This document shows positions 19,869 through 29,453 of a DNA stretch of 64,000 bases, one piece after another. Source of the DNA: Halicephalobus mephisto (taxonomy: Eukaryota; Nematoda; Chromadorea; Rhabditida; Panagrolaimidae); contig SWDT01000044.1 of the NCBI GenBank assembly GCA_009193035.1, forward strand, positions 62,001 to 126,000, read 5' to 3'. The notes under the pieces are model-generated. The model saw only the letters and a program-made list of their open reading frames with translations, ran no database searches and was not told the origin of the DNA. Positions within the stretch are counted from its first letter, which is position 1; every line of letters begins with the position of its first letter. Both the position numbers and the translations under genes were made by a program.

Positions 19869-21092
19869 ATGCCAGAGGTCCATTGCTACAACAAAGGATG
19901 TGGACAAAAATTCGATCCAGAACAAAACGGAGACGGTGAGTTTAGGGATTGAACTTTGTTACAACGGGTTTTCAGATGCTTGTCGTCATCATCCAGGACC
20001 TGCTTACTTCCACGACGCCTACAAAATCTGGCAATGTTGTGAAAAAAAGTTTACCGATTTTACGGCGTGGTTAGAGTATCCTGGGTGCACTCGAGGGAAA
20101 CACAATTCGGAGAAGCCTAACGATGACATCAAGAAGTTACCGACTCAGACTACCATTCGTCCCGAGAAGGAAGATGAAGTCATCGTTTGGAAAGGACTAA
20201 ATCAACCAGCAGAAAGACATGCAACACCGGCGGAAATGGTCACTTTGAAGATCGAAATCACACCTGGAGCCGCTGCCGCCGTGGAGCGAGAACGAGCATC
20301 CACAACTACCCAGCAAAACGGGGAAATCTCCATCGGAGCTGCATGCAAGCACAATGCCTGCAAAGATGTAAGTCGTTGTCCCGATACAGTAGCGTTCCAA
20401 ACCCCTCTAGCAGAAATCAATCGAGACCAGTACTCGTTTGATCTAAATTTAGAGGAATATCAAATAGCCTTTGGTCATAGTTTTCTTCGTTGTTTTGTAA
20501 TTCGAAGAATCTCCAAACACTGGCACAACTACGTGAAATCTACCGTTATTTTACAAGCACTTTTCAGATCTACAACGGCCCTGAAAGCAATTCCACTCCG
20601 TGTGTCCACCATCCCGGTGTAGCAGTCTTTCACGAAGGCATGAAATACTGGTCATGTTGTACTAGGAAAACCTCCAACTTCGGGGCTTTCTTAGAGCAAC
20701 CAGGATGCACTCAAGGAACACACGAATGGACAAATGTAAGTTTTCCATTCTTTGACGGTCATAAAAGTGAAGTTTAGAATCAAAGGGTGGACAAAATTCG
20801 TCAAGATTGGTTCTCCGGAGTCGGCTACATCCATGTAAACGTTTACTGCAAAGGAGCTGTCGGTGAACTTTGCGTGTTTGAAAGTGATGGACTCGTACTA
20901 CGAACCAAGGTTGTCCACGGATTTGGTAATAAGATCACCGAGAAAGACTACGAACTCTTTGGGAGGATCGATCCGAGTGAAAGCAAAGTGGTTGTCGGTG
21001 AGCGAAAGATCGAAATCATCCTGAAACAAGCAGATAACGTCGGATGGCCGCGATTGGAATACGAGGAGCGCCCCGTGGAAAACGAATCGTGA
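19869..21092 (+). CDS. chp-1: CHORD-containing protein 1 (CHP-1/CHORDC1)
   Basis: Four exons (19869-19935, 19976-20367, 20568-20735, 20778-21092) give 313 residues. CHORD1 runs from [15 protein letters not shown] through [20 protein letters not shown] to [14 protein letters not shown]2 runs from CKHNACKD through [20 protein letters not shown] to [11 protein letters not shown]. Both keep the full Cys/His zinc-binding set. A CS (p23-like) domain follows ([20 protein letters not shown], then [20 protein letters not shown]). CHORDC1 is an HSP90 co-chaperone. Intron 2 (20368-20567) is less AT-rich than others and open in frame on entry. A polyadenylation signal AATAAA lies at 21120-21125. Convergent with NOP58. 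Confidence 0.95.
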
Positions 21093-21199
21093 CATTGAAC
21101 CATGCAATCCCTGTTTGTGAATAAAATTATTTTTAGATAATGGTCTTCACAAACAATAATTCAACAAATGGAAAACTCAACAATGGAATCTGTCGGAAG

Positions 21200-22771
21200 C
21201 TAATCACTATCAGAATCTTCCTCTTCGGCTTGCTTCTTTTTCGACTTCTCGGAGGACGATTGAGCACCCTCAAGCTTCGGTTTCTTGGCTGGTTTTTCTT
21301 CTTCCTCCTCATCGTCGAATGTCTTCCGCTTGCCGGCAGCGACAGTAGTGTCGGCACTGGCGTCGTATTCCATAACATCGCTCTTGAACTTGTAATTGCT
21401 GTCCTTCTTGAAGTTCTTCTGACCAAGACGTTTGCCTGTTGGTTGTTCTTCGTGTTTCAACTGTCCTTCAAGATATGCCCGGGCATCCAATCCCACGGAA
21501 TTTCCAACAGCTTCATCACTAAGAGCATCGACTCGAGTAGAGAGAGAAATCTTGGTGGCGAGTTTACGAGCCATTTTTCCCTTCAACTTTGTGCTTGCTT
21601 GGGAGATCAGCTGAGCATGGTAGATGATACCGTACTTGGGAGTATCACGTTTCGTCTTGATAGCACGGAAGAGAGCTTTTTCGGCACCAAGAACCTGAAC
21701 AGTTGAGGCAGGGTACTTGGCCAAATTGACAAGAGATCCGGCACGAGCGACCAAACGGGCTCCAATGAGTTCTCCAAGAAGAACCGTGAGATTTGGGGCC
21801 AGAGCATTCATTCGGTTCTTGAGGTATTCATTCAATTGGGTACGATATTCGTACATCTCAACAACTTGGTCGCAAAGCTGAGAAATGAGGACAACGTCCA
21901 ATTCAGAGAGCTCAGTGCCCATGGAGATTTCGGCTTCCTCTTTGACTTTCTCAATCAGGTCTTCTGGCAAAATTTCGCTCAGATCGATGTTGGCAGCATT
22001 CTCCTTCATTCCAATTGCCTTTACAGTCTGGAAATAAAAGTAAATATTGGAAACCATCGAGAAAACGAACCTTGGCAAAAGCAGCGTGATCTGGAATAAT
22101 TTTTCCAATTTCGGGGAAGTGCCAGCCGTACCATTCACGAAGACGCATAGCATAGTTGTTCAGCTCTTTGTCAAGATCGTCAAGGAGAGAAACGGCTTGG
22201 ACGATCATTGTGTCAATCTTCTCCGGATTAAACTTCACCTTATAACGACCAAGTGAATGAGAAAGAGCCAGGTTCATAGCATCTAGCTCTGCCTTGTGTT
22301 CGCCCAGAAGACTGTCTAAGTGAGATCGGATAACCCGCATCAATTCGTTGGTCGCATTGTTTTGAACACATTTGATGGAAAGAGTATCTTTGATTGCAGT
22401 TCCCAATTTCGCATCACCGACAGCCAACTTCTCATCCTCGGTGGCTTTAGATTTGAGGAGCTTCTTCAAGTTTTTATGAACCTTGTTTTCACTGATGTCC
22501 TTGATGTTCTCTAAGGCGTCTGCAGTTGTCTTGAATCGTTTGAAAGAGACCAATTGAAGACTAAAAAGTCAATCTAAATCGGTATTTAGCATTAGGACAT
22601 ACTTTTCACTGGTATCCTCTGGAGTTTTGAAATAGTCCCAAATGGCATCGACGTCTTCTAACTTGTTGTCGTCCAGAAGCTAAAAATCCTCGGTATTGGG
22701 ATCGCAAGAAATAAAGCGAAATTTACCTTGAAAAGAGCGTAGCCAGCAGCAGTTTCATAAAGGACCAACAT
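21200..22771 (-). CDS. nol-58: Box C/D snoRNP core protein NOP58
   Basis: Four exons (22771-22727, 22679-22603, 22560-22071, 22027-21200) give 479 residues. The N-terminus MLVLYETAAGYALFK, the coiled-coil region with DTMIVQAVSLLDDLDKELNN and REWYGWHFPE, and the NOP domain (ISMGTELSELD, NLTVLLGELIGARLVARAGS, GAEKALFRAIKTKRDTPKYG) match NOP58 closely. The C-terminal tail is Lys/Glu-rich with KPAKKPKLEG and an acidic SDSD end. NOP58 organises box C/D snoRNPs that direct rRNA 2'-O-methylation in the nucleolus. Codon use is more GC-rich than in the REV1 or GNL2 genes. The start matches the conserved MLVL opening. Confidence 0.97.
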
Positions 22772-23401
22772 AGTTGAACCCTGGAAATGACAATTATATA
22801 TGAATTATGGGAAAAAAGCGAAAATTAAAGGAAAAAAAGAAAAAAAGTGAGACTCAAAGGCGCGCAAAGGGAAGCGAAGACAGCAGGAACAATCGTCGTG
22901 GGAATCGTAAACTAGACCATTTTTATGTTTTTAGTTTTTTGGAAAAACTGGATTAATTAGGTGGTAAAAAATAAATTTCGTAATTTAAAAAATACAAAAT
23001 AAATAAGTTTGAGAGGTGTTGAGTAGGTCATTGAGGAAAAGTAATCTACGGATATTCCATCAAGGAACCCAAAATGATCTCAAAACGAACGACAGCGGAT
23101 GAGCGAAAGCCGCTGACGTTTGGTGTGAAAATTGCGGTTGGCAAGAACTGCCACGCTTAGTTTACAGCGATGAGTTGACTGCCGCTGGCGATATGAATTT
23201 TCCTAGAAATTCTGACAATTTTTGAAATTTGTTAAACATTTTTATCGATGAATTTTGATTTTTTTTAAAATCGATTTTTTTTTCATATATGAAAAAATTA
23301 TTTTTAAAAATCTTTGAAAATTGAGACTTATTGATTTTGTTTCGTGTTCTTTGTTTGGACAAGGATTTTCATTTTGTTTTTTCACAGGAAGGATCGATGA
23401 A
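22772..23401. promoter_or_regulatory. Divergent region, NOP58 / alpha-catulin
   Basis: This 630-base divergent spacer probably contains both promoters. It includes a GC-richer block at 23065-23195 with two adjacent hairpins (separate entry). A TTTTTTCACAG acceptor-like site ends at 23387, just before the alpha-catulin ATG. Confidence 0.5.
23083..23169 (+). ncRNA. Candidate two-hairpin RNA (H/ACA-like)
   Basis: Hairpin 1 pairs AAACG (23083-23087) with CGTTT (23117-23121) and CAGCGG (23093-23098) with CCGCTG (23110-23115). Hairpin 2 pairs GCG (23134-23136) with CGC (23154-23156) and TGGCA (23139-23143) with TGCCA (23149-23153). ACA follows at 23164-23166. The layout resembles an H/ACA snoRNA next to a snoRNP gene, but the arms are short and no proper hinge box ANANNA is seen, so it may be fortuitous. 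Confidence 0.2.
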
Positions 23402-26400
23402 ATGGAACCGTTGAATGGCTTGCTTCCTGGCCAGCCACCGCCGTTGGCGACTTCGGGCTTCACGTTCGACCCCAGAAACTTGGAAATTAAGACGAAATCC
23501 ATCGAACAAACCCTCGTTCCTCTAGTCACTCAAATATCTTCCTTGGTGAACTTCAAGGAGAATGTAATCACCGGAAATCGACCCAAAAGCGAGAGAGCAT
23601 TGAGAGCTGCCATGAAGGTGAGATTCCATATATCCCTACTTTTTTATATTTAACTTCCCATCTATCAGTATTCCTTTGAAATCGAAATTCCATATATCAA
23701 CTTCTTTTGTTTTTAAAATTACATATAATTATATAATTTTTACATTGAAAATCTCATATATCTATATTTTATTTACTTTTAAAATTCCATATATCCATGC
23801 TCTTTTATATTTAACTTTCCATCTATCAGTATTCCTTTGAAACCGAAATTCCATATATCAACTTCTTTTGTTTTTAAAATTACATATAATTATATAATTT
23901 TTACATTGAAAATCTCATATATCTATATTTTGTTTACTTTTAAAATTCCATATATCCATGCTCTTTTATCATCAAAATCCCATATATCCATATTACTTTA
24001 CTATCAAAACTTTGTAGATCTGTATCATTTTTGGGCTAAAATTCCTACTTATGTACGTCTTTTTTATTTTTAGCACTTCATATATTGGTGTTTTTTTATC
24101 TTTGAGGTTTTGTATCTGCACAAGTATAGTTTCAAAACTATATTTGTACTGTTTTGTGCTGGGAATTCCACTCATCTGTGTCTTTTTTGCTTTTGGGATT
24201 TCATATATCCACATCCTTTTATTCTCGAGATTTCAGATAGGGACGTCATTAGCGGCAGCGGTGGAGCGTTTTGCGACCGTGGGGGAGACAATTGCCGACG
24301 AGAATCCGGACATTCAGCCGGAAATGTACGACGCTTGTAGTGAGGCAAGACTGGCAGGTTCGTTGTTTTGAACTTTGAACTTTGTGGAATGGATGTTTAT
24401 TCTTGGATGACCTTTCAGGTGCTTCTATTTCTAATTTGAATAGTGCTTTAATCGACGACAACGGAATGGGAATGAGTGTGGACAAATCGCAACTTGTTCG
24501 GGCTTCTCGTCAACTGTTGTCTTCTGTCACTCGAGTTTTGCTCTTGGCAGACAGGGTGGTGATCAAGCATATCCTTCGAGCCGAGGACAAGATCGCGTTC
24601 TCACTGACGAAATTAGAAAATACTTCTAATTTTACAGAATTCGTCAAAATTTTCACGGAATTCGGAGGCGAAATGGTCCAATTGGCCCACCGGTCGGGAG
24701 AACGACAGCACGATTTGAAAAGCGAAAAAAGAAAAGCCCAAATCGTCGTGGCCAGAAGCAATTTGGAAAGAATGACAATGTTACTTCTGACGTCATCGAA
24801 AACTTTACTCAGACATCCAGAAAGCAAAGCCGCAAAACAATGCAGAGACGGCGTTTTTCACCAAATCCGACAATCTCTGGAATTAATCGCCATTTGCGTG
24901 ACTGATGGAGTGATGCCGATCGAACCAAACAGGTATTCCTCAAATGTCGATCCTGTTTTTGGTCCTCTGGATATCGGGATCCAGTTGACGGCGAATGTGA
25001 GCATTAAGCAGCTGATGGAGATGCTCGAGATGGTCAGGATGACCTCCGCCATCGGCCCAAGTACGAGAGAACGGTTGATTGCGGCTCTTTCCTCGCTCAA
25101 CGAGATGACTCAGGATTTCACAGAATCGAATTTCACTCTTGTTCATCATAGAGAACAAATTTTGGATTTTCTGGAGGAATGCAGATTCGAAATGAGTAAC
25201 TTGATTACGCCGGAACAGAACCCGGGAATGGAAGACAACTTCAATCAAGACAGTTTAGAGGTTACTGTAGAAAGACTGAATAGGAGATTGAAGGACCTCC
25301 AGAAGCAACTCCAAGTCGTGGCCATGGACCAGATTGCTGCCATTTTTAGGACCAATGAAGACCACAACGTTTTGACCTCGATGAAGACTTGCTCGATTTC
25401 TGGAGACATTGACGGCGTCGAGAAGTATCTGGAGAAATTCAGAGAACACGCAGAACACGTCCAGGACGTTTGTCGACTTCTGCACCATATTTCCATGACT
25501 GACGGTCTCCACGTAGCCACAGGCCATGCTGAAAGGAGTCTGAGAGCTCTAGCTCCATTGGTAAGTGAATATTCCGTTAATGGTATATTGTTTTATTAAA
25601 GATATGGAGGAATGGGGAAAATGGATATATAGGTTCTTATATATGAACGCAAGGAAAAACAACGGAAAACGACGCGCATGCAACTGACCGAAATAAACGG
25701 TTTTTAGGACTTATTTGGCTGTTTTTGGAAGGGCGCGTTAGTTACGGAATGGTCTGGAAATCACTCGCTGCTTTATTCCTACTTTGAACATTCCTGAAAG
25801 GACGCATTAGTTATGAACTTAACTGGTAATGACTGTAGTTTTTATGAACTTATCTGGCCATTTTTGGAAACTTGTGTTAGTTGCGAAATAATTTGACAAT
25901 TATACACTTTTTTCTGTTTTTGTTATTTTTTGAAAATCAAATCTATTATTTATAACTTACCTGATGATTATTTACCTTCTACTGTAATTTAAGAAAATAA
26001 ACTTTCAGACTTTGTTGGCTGGCCAAACTCTCTGTGTTCATCCATCATCCAGAATCGCGAGAGAGAATCTGGAAGTTTTTTGTGACACTTGGGCCCAGAA
26101 CATCAATGATCTCAGTAAGCTGGCGAAAGAATTGGATGCAGCGGCTTCTGGAAGAGTAGCGGCGGAGAAACAGGCCTACATGTCTCTTCCACGTCCAGGA
26201 GTAAGTTGTTTTCCGAGAAGTTTGGCGTTGTCGTTGTCCAGAAGCAATTTGGTTTCTGTTGGTGCTGGTCAGTGTTCGTCCGTTGGTGTGTTTTCGGGGA
26301 GTGTTCAGAATTTTCCATATATGGATCCAATTGTGAAAGATTCAACTTCTATGACGACTTCTCAATCTAGTGGATACTGTACAAATTCAGTCAAGTCATC

Positions 26401-27418
26401 TCCTCTTAGAAGTTCCGCTTTTGTGAAATATGAGAAACCAGTCATGCCGTCTAAACAGATGGACAAAACCGTGCCTTTGGCGGACGAAGAAAATAGTTCT
26501 GTTGGATCGGCTTCGAGCGAGGATAAACGGGCTTTCGAATACAGAATCGGATTGATCATGGACAGTCTGGAAGAACAAGCCCAAAGTTTGCTCAAAATTA
26601 CGGAAAATTTCTAATCTTGCCATATGTGTTAATTGTGGTTGGTATACTGTATTTGTTGTGATTTTTTTTTGTAAATATTGTAATGAATTATTCAGAAACA
26701 TGGAATAACGTCAAAACCGACAAAACCTATCACATTGGATGTCGAAGATCAACAAAAAATAGCAAAAGTCGGACTTGAAATGAAACTTTTGACGGCGGAA
26801 GTGGAATCTGAAGCGGAAAAATGGGACGAATACGCGGAGAACAGCATTGTGAAGAGGGCCAAGGCGATGTCGAGCATGAGTTACAACATGTATCTCTTCA
26901 CCAAGGGCGATGGACCTCTGAAAACCACCCATGATTTGTTCACTCAAGCGGAATTTTTCGCCGAACAAGCAAACAAGATGTACAGGACTGTCAGGGAATT
27001 TGCATTTGAGGTATACTGTAATTTGAGGGAGTTGTAAAAAAAGAAATTTTAGGTCCCGGGAAGTCCGGAGAAAAATGAACTCCAAGCTATTCTGGAGAAA
27101 ATTCCCTATCATTGTCAGCAACTCCAGGTCCTTGTCAAAAGCCCCACCGTCGGGAAATCGGCGACCTTCAGCAAAGTGGATTCTGTCATTTCCGAAACGA
27201 AATCCTTAATGAACCAAATTGCGAAGCTCGTCACGGCCTGTTTCGTCTGCGCGACTAAATTCGAAATCGAATTCAGAGGAACTTCGGTTTCTCGAGGGGC
27301 TCTGAACGACGAGTACCCCCAGAGGAACTCCAGAGAGTCGACTTTGTGGAGAAGAACCCCCTCGATCCGGAGGACCATCCCCCCACAGCACCACCTCAGT
27401 TCCAGCGACAATCTTTAA
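23402..27418 (+). CDS. ctn-1: Alpha-catulin (CTNNAL1, vinculin/alpha-catenin superfamily)
   Basis: Six exons (23402-23617, 24237-24357, 24419-25560, 26009-26200, 26696-27010, 27053-27418) give about 783 residues (human 734). Close matches to human alpha-catulin include NLEIKTKSIEQTLVPLV, VERFATVGETIADEN, LLSSVTRVLLLADRVVIKHI, RLLHHISMTDGLHVATGHAE, CVHPSSRIARENLEVFCDTW and SSMSYNMYLFTKGDGPLKTT. These form the helical bundles of the superfamily. Alpha-catulin is a cytoplasmic cytoskeletal scaffold; in C. elegans ctn-1 acts with the dystrophin complex in localising channels. ATG 23402 follows an acceptor-like TTTTTTCACAG. Intron 4 is stop-free for 138 codons and reads like protein, and the last 33 residues are suspect because another frame looks more natural after a C5 run at 27316-27320 (see findings). 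Confidence 0.93.
23636..24010. repeat. Repeats in alpha-catulin intron 1
   Basis: About two copies of a unit near 167 bases, with TTTATATTTAAC, CATCTATCAGTATTCCTTTG and CTCATATATCTATATTTT recurring, followed by looser CCATATATCCAT repeats up to about 24220. Confidence 0.8.
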
Positions 27419-27583
27419 AAATCTGAAAACACAAATCAACTTTTTACCTAAGAATATCATAATTGGATATTTGGCTTTTTTACACATCTTTTAGCTTTAA
27501 AAATCAGTTTCGAAATTATGGTAAAAAATAAATTATCAGCTTGCAAGGCACAATGGAAAAACTGGTAATTCGTACGACGGAAG
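27419..27583. terminator. Convergent 3' ends, alpha-catulin / IER3IP1
   Basis: Two stop codons face each other across 165 bases. The spacer must hold both polyadenylation sites; TAAAAAATAAATTA at about 27521-27534 is the best AATAAA-type signal for the plus strand. Confidence 0.45.
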
Positions 27584-28257
27584 TTATCCAAGAAGTAGCT
27601 TGAGGATGATGACTACAGTGTTTACCCCAATAAGCGGGACTAAAAAGAGTAATTTTAAGTCGGGAACTTTGGGATAAAGAACTTACTCCTGAGAACCGTC
27701 TGGATCGAAAGAATCAGATTCACGAGTCTCATCATGACGGATCCATCGTTGGGTTGATGAAAACTGTGTTGATTGTTCTTTAGGTACTGTAAAACCCAAA
27801 TTAGACGAATTTTATAAAAATTAAAAAAAGAAATTGATATATGAAAAATTAAAAAATAGGTAAATATTGATATATGGGAAATTAAAAAAGTAGTTAAAAA
27901 TTGATATATCAGAAATTTAAGAGTAGATAAATGTTGATATATGAAAAATTAAAAAATAGGTAAATATTGATATATGGGAAATTAAAAAAGTAGTTAAAAA
28001 TTGATATATAAAAAATTTAAAAATAGTTCGAAATTGTTGCATGAGGAACTTTAAAAATATCTAAAATTGATATATAAGAAACTTTTGAAAAGTAATTAAA
28101 AATGAATAAGTGAAAATTCATATATGAAAAATTCTAAAAAAATAGGTAAAATTAACTGTAAAAAACGAACCTTGTTTAGAACTCTTTCTTTGTTGATAAT
28201 CGCGAACCCGTTCAGAACCAGAAGTGTAAATTCCAGGATGGAATATAAAGAAACCAT
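27584..28257 (-). CDS. IER3IP1 / Yos1-type secretory pathway protein
   Basis: Three exons (28257-28171, 27786-27687, 27639-27584) give 80 residues; human IER3IP1 has 82. The start MVSLYSILEFTLLVLNGFAI forms the first membrane segment, followed by INKERVLNK. The middle ends in MMRLVNLILSIQTVLR, and the last exon encodes IPLIGVNTVVIILKLLLG, the second membrane segment with the family's RVPLI-type start and LLLFG-type end. IER3IP1/Yos1 is a small ER and Golgi membrane protein needed for ER export. Intron 1 is filled with TATATGAAA-type repeats. The gene is divergent to the BLOC1S5-like gene by 235 bases, suggesting a shared promoter. Confidence 0.92.
27830..28115. repeat. Repeat array in IER3IP1 intron 1
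   Basis: About six copies of a unit near 33 bases built from ATTGATATATGAAAAATTAA and AAAATAGGTAAAT. Confidence 0.88.
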
Positions 28258-28492
28258 TTTTATCTACCTGAATACGAGATCGGGCGATTCGAAAAATAAA
28301 AAACAAAAATTCAGAAGACAAATTTGAAGAAATCCACGCGTTAAATGCCAGTCAATCCTCTGGCCTTCTGTTCCGGACCGCGACCACCTGATCGTTTGGG
28401 AATTCTTGTCCTGTCGATAATCGCTTTTTCGAAAATCCTACTTTTTCCTTCGTTCATTTTAATTTAATTTTTTTATTTTTCACTTGTAAAAA
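28258..28492. promoter_or_regulatory. Short divergent promoter, IER3IP1 / three-gene operon
   Basis: This 235-base spacer separates the start of IER3IP1 from the first gene of a likely operon. A GC-richer core (28335-28420) probably holds the shared promoter. No motif is assigned. Confidence 0.55.
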
Positions 28493-29329
28493 ATGTCTAT
28501 GAATGAAGTCGCCGATATCGAATTAACTCCGATGCAGATATTTGACCACAGTACTGTATTGAAACAGGAAATTGAGGATTTTAAGAACAATTTTGAGCGA
28601 AACCAACGTTATAAGGAATTTGACGGACTTATCAAGAGGAACCACAGGGTAAGTCGATGATATAGGTGGTAGGGAAGTTTTTGATATATGGAAATTTAGG
28701 TATAGGATATTTTAGGTATAGGATATTTTAGGTATAGGGTATTTTGGGTATGTGGGGTTCCTGTATATAGGACTTCTTATACATAGTATTTCTTACGGAG
28801 TTTCCGACATGTGAAAATTTAGATTTACGAGGTTTTTGATATATGGGAATTTAAAAGTACGAAGATCCTGATATATGAAATTTGGACGTAGAACATTTTA
28901 GGTATATTAAGTTTTTCATGTTTTTGTAAGGTTTCCGATATATGAAGTTTTGAATATAGAAATTCCCGATATGGATGTTTAAATTTATGGGGTTTCAGAT
29001 ATATGAAGCGATGGATTACAACCTGCTGCCCGTCCTCCAAGGCGACGCGATCAAAGAAGTCACTGAAAAGCTGAACAAAACTTGCGAAAGACTGGAAAAT
29101 ATATCTATGAACAGATTAAATAAGGTTTGTTGACTACTTTTATGTAAGTAATTTCGGATTTTAGCGTCATTTTGTGGGAATTGATTTGACGACATTGACA
29201 GCAGCTGACATTGCGAAATTGGCGGAATCAATAACGAGGAGATCTCCAGAAGTTCCCCACATGGCCACCATTGTGGAATGTGATACACCTAGAGTTTCTA
29301 ATGATGACGAGTTAATGGATATGAACTAA
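28493..29329 (+). CDS. BLOC1S5/muted-like small coiled-coil protein
   Basis: Three exons (28493-28648, 28999-29124, 29165-29329) give 148 residues. [20 protein letters not shown] resembles the muted segment beginning LLDHRPVIQGE, and [20 protein letters not shown] resembles its NLKNMIHETNEHTLPKC; both are followed by a heptad-like helix ([20 protein letters not shown]). Muted is a subunit of BLOC-1, which works in biogenesis of lysosome-related organelles and endosomal sorting. The protein is shorter than human BLOC1S5 (187) and lacks most of the C-terminal coiled coil. Similarity is weak, so the family call is tentative, while the exon structure is solid. First gene of a likely operon with GNL2 and MAEA. 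Confidence 0.6.
28680..28998. repeat. Degenerate repeats in intron 1 of the BLOC1S5-like gene
   Basis: Recurring GATATATGGAAATTTAGG, TATAGGATATTTTAGG and GATATATGAAG phrases fill the 350-base intron to its 3' end. Confidence 0.75.
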
Positions 29330-29453
29330 ATATTTAATTTTCTGAATTTTGTGTTTTCTGCGGTTTTTAACCGACTTTTATCTTTTTCCGAATTGTTTGC
29401 ATTTTTCGATTGCAATTTTAGGGTACTCTTCTTTGTGGAAGTAGAAATTTGAG
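29330..29453 (+). promoter_or_regulatory. Intercistronic region 1 (124 bases) of the operon
   Basis: This short spacer ends with a T-rich acceptor-like ATTGCAATTTTAG at 29410-29422 and a 31-base leader before the GNL2 ATG. Spacing fits SL2-type trans-splicing of nematode operons. Confidence 0.55.

Noticed and set aside
23168..23220. Possible box C/D snoRNA (GCGATGA ... CTGA)
   Set aside because: The C box is imperfect, terminal pairing is absent, and the spacing is short; chance occurrence is likely.
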